Assembly: GCA_014204435.1 (NCBI GenBank)
Contig: JACHLF010000004.1
Location: forward strand, 62,001 to 126,000
Reading direction: 5' to 3'
DNA length: 64,000 bases
DNA from: Mycobacteroides chelonae
Lineage (GTDB): Bacteria > Actinomycetota > Actinomycetes > Mycobacteriales > Mycobacteriaceae
Shown: positions 62,464 to 64,000 of the stretch, piece by piece
Position numbering within the stretch: the first letter of the stretch is position 1
Layout of the letters: each line of letters starts with the position of its first letter
Notes under the pieces: generated by a model
Seen by the model: the letters and a program-made list of their open reading frames with translations, nothing else
What the model was told of the DNA's origin: nothing
Databases searched by the model: none
Program-made: the position numbers and the translations under genes

Positions 62464-63555
62464 GTGAGCCTCAACCTCGGAATCGTTGGTCTGCCGAACG
62501 TCGGAAAGTCGACGCTGTTCAATGCGTTGACCCGCAACAACGTGCTGGCGGCCAACTACCCGTTTGCGACCATCGAGCCGAACGAGGGTGTGGTGCCGCT
62601 TCCGGACCCGCGCCTGGACAAGCTGGCGGAGGTGTTCGGCTCGGCGCGGACGCTGCCGGCGACGGTGACGTTCGTGGACATCGCCGGGATCGTCAAGGGC
62701 GCCTCCGAAGGCGCCGGGCTGGGGAACAAGTTCCTGGCCAACATCCGCGAGTGCGATGCCATCTGTCAGGTGGTCCGGGTGTTCGCCGATGACGACGTGG
62801 TGCACGTGGATGGGCGGGTCGATCCGGCGGCCGATATCGAGGTGATCGAGACCGAGCTGATTCTCGCCGACATGCAGACGCTGGAGAAGGCGGTGCCGCG
62901 GCTGGAGAAGGAAGCCAAGAACAAGAAGGACCGTCAGCCGCTTCTCGATGCCGCCAAGGCCGCGCAGGAGGTGCTCGACGGGGGCAAGACACTGTTCTCG
63001 ACGGGCAAGGACTGGTCGTCGGTGCGTGAGCTGAATCTGATGACCACCAAGCCGTTTCTGTATGTGTTCAACGCCGACGAGTCGGTGCTGGGCGATGAGG
63101 CTCGCGTGGCCCAGTTGCGCCAGCTGGTGGCCCCGGCCGACGCGGTGTTCCTGGACGCGAAGATCGAGTCCGAGCTGCAAGAGTTGGACCAGGAGTCCGC
63201 CGCGGAGCTGCTGGAGTCGATCGGGCAGAGCGAGCGCGGCCTGGATGCGTTGGCGCATGCCGGTTTTCACACGCTGAAGCTTCAGACCTACCTGACCGCC
63301 GGGCCAAAAGAAGCGCGGGCGTGGACGATTCACCAGGGCGATACCGCGCCGAAGGCGGCGGGCGTCATCCACACCGACTTCGAGAAGGGCTTCATCAAGG
63401 CAGAGGTCGTGTCCTTCGATGACCTGGTCGAAGCCGGTTCGATGGCCGCGGCGAAGGCCGCCGGCAAGGTCCGGATGGAAGGCAAGGACTACGTCATGGT
63501 CGACGGCGACGTAGTCGAGTTCCGGTTTGGATCAACGTCTACGTCCAAGGGGTAG
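62464..63555 (+). CDS. ychF: redox-responsive ATPase YchF (Obg-like)
   Basis: A 363-aa P-loop protein. The G1 is NLGIVGLPNVGKSTLFNALT, G3 FVDIAGIVKGASEGAGLGN, and the specificity loop YVFNADES replaces NKxD, which explains ATP preference. A coiled coil (about 125-205) and a C-terminal TGS domain (TYLTAGPKEARAWTIHQGDT and HTDFEKGFIKAEVVSFDDLV) follow. It binds ribosomes and acts in stress responses. A TAGACT hexamer 9 nt before the GTG may be its -10. Matches Rv1112. Confidence 0.95.
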   Translation: MSLNLGIVGLPNVGKSTLFNALTRNNVLAANYPFATIEPNEGVVPLPDPRLDKLAEVFGSARTLPATVTFVDIAGIVKGASEGAGLGNKFLANIRECDAICQVVRVFADDDVVHVDGRVDPAADIEVIETELILADMQTLEKAVPRLEKEAKNKKDRQPLLDAAKAAQEVLDGGKTLFSTGKDWSSVRELNLMTTKPFLYVFNADESVLGDEARVAQLRQLVAPADAVFLDAKIESELQELDQESAAELLESIGQSERGLDALAHAGFHTLKLQTYLTAGPKEARAWTIHQGDTAPKAAGVIHTDFEKGFIKAEVVSFDDLVEAGSMAAAKAAGKVRMEGKDYVMVDGDVVEFRFGSTSTSKG

Positions 63556-63557
63556 TT

Positions 63558-63695
63558 GTGCCTGAGAGCGTCGATCCCGAGTGGGCCACCGACGTGCTGA
63601 CCTGGTGGGTTGAGCACGGCAACGTCGCACTGACGGACAAGGACGGCCGTCGTGACCGGACCTTCTGCGACGCTAGTCCAACGACCCCTTGGTAG
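63558..63695 (+). CDS. small unrecognised frame after ychF
   Basis: From GTG 63558, two bases after the ychF stop, 45 codons read PESVDPEWATDVLTWWVEHG, NVALTDKDGRRDRTFCDASP. Spacing and composition resemble a coding sequence coupled to ychF. The C-terminus (TTPW) looks abrupt, so it may be a truncated gene. No family recognised. Confidence 0.4.
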   Translation: MPESVDPEWATDVLTWWVEHGNVALTDKDGRRDRTFCDASPTTPW

Positions 63696-63758
63696 CGACC
63701 ACCGAGCGATACATCCCCGTCGACGACGAGATTCGAGTGGCTGCGATAGCTGCGCGAA

Positions 63759-64000
63759 TTAGATTTGAAGCCAATCGTATAGCCGCCTGCGAACGCGCTC
63801 GATCGTCCGGTCGGCTTGGTTGGCCCTCTCCTCGTCGCTGAGGGTTGGGCGCGGGAATTCGAGATTGCGGCATTTCACAAGCAACGACACGATGGCAGGC
63901 ATCGCTGCATTGAGGACGGACGCAGATGGAGTGAACGTGGCTTCGACGGCAAGCGAGATGATGGCGTCGTCTACAGGCCGCTCACTGTTCTTGAATGCTC
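63759..64000 (-). CDS. unrecognised protein, C-terminal 80 residues (rest beyond window)
   Basis: The minus strand is open from the window edge to a TAA at 63759. It encodes NSERPVDDAIISLAVEATFT, SASVLNAAMPAIVSLLVKCR, PRPTLSDEERANQADRTIER and VRRRLYDWLQI. The start lies outside. The composition is less GC-rich than the neighbours (for example AATTCG, ATACGATTGG), so an acquired gene is possible. No family recognised. Confidence 0.5.
   Translation of the reverse strand, partial: AFKNSERPVDDAIISLAVEATFTPSASVLNAAMPAIVSLLVKCRNLEFPRPTLSDEERANQADRTIERVRRRLYDWLQI

Noticed and set aside
63673-63873. 66-codon minus-strand frame near the right edge
   Set aside because: Its composition is random and it overlaps, in another frame, the better supported edge gene and the 45-codon frame.

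Overview
The window looks like chromosome of a rapidly growing mycobacterium, most likely of the Mycobacteroides abscessus/chelonae group. The DNA is GC-rich, with frequent GTG starts and ATGA or TGATG gene overlaps. Many genes have a TANNNT -10 hexamer 6-8 nt before the start codon, as in leaderless mycobacterial mRNAs. Mycobacterial marker genes are present: mca, desA2, short-chain Z-prenyl synthase, CYP51 with its ferredoxin, choD, pra-like and phoH2. From memory, the backbone follows M. tuberculosis H37Rv Rv1070c to Rv1112 in order. The species call is inference.

1-5.96 kb: a six-gene minus-strand valine/isobutyrate catabolic operon (mmsA, acyl-CoA dehydrogenase, 3-hydroxyisobutyryl-CoA hydrolase, mmsB, echA8, MarR) with a recognisable promoter and paired direct repeats. 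6.1-23.7 kb: housekeeping genes, namely YccA membrane protein, purT, thiolase, GDSL and HSL esterases, transsulfuration genes cbs and metB, RDD and GPP34 proteins, ilvA, greA, mca with a small membrane partner, a DUF255 thioredoxin-fold protein, hemolysin III-like protein and Z-FPP synthase.

23.7-35.3 kb: a block that in M. tuberculosis lies elsewhere (Rv0762c-Rv0771). Leftward run a TetR gene, CYP123-like, SDR, CYP51, ferredoxin, NTF2-like, a CYP125-like P450 and a decayed SDR. Rightward run an aldehyde dehydrogenase, SDR, 3-HIB-dehydrogenase-like protein, carboxymuconolactone decarboxylase and an unrecognised 406-aa protein. Two copies of one palindrome (TGGACA-N2-TGTCCA) lie at the two divergent promoters, so the TetR protein probably controls both arms. 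The content suggests sterol or lipid oxidation.

35.3-63.6 kb: unknown membrane proteins, choD, an NTF2 protein behind a strong palindrome, coaA, a DUF885 peptidase-like gene, a long-form SHMT gene, desA2, phoH2 with a small upstream overlapping frame, a NodB deacetylase overlapping a penicillin-acylase-family hydrolase, fumC, glpX, a DUF559 nuclease-like gene, xseB/xseA, ispH, a DUF6542 protein, cstA with ybdD, and ychF. The last 450 bases hold a small frame and an unrecognised gene cut by the edge.

The most unusual structure is repeat DNA. A 56-57 bp palindromic element (ends CGAGATGACA / TGTCATCTCG) occurs three times, and two same-oriented copies bracket the DUF559 gene. A 21-23 bp word occurs four times at gene ends and is translated in different frames. 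A related hairpin forms part of the CYP51 N-terminus.
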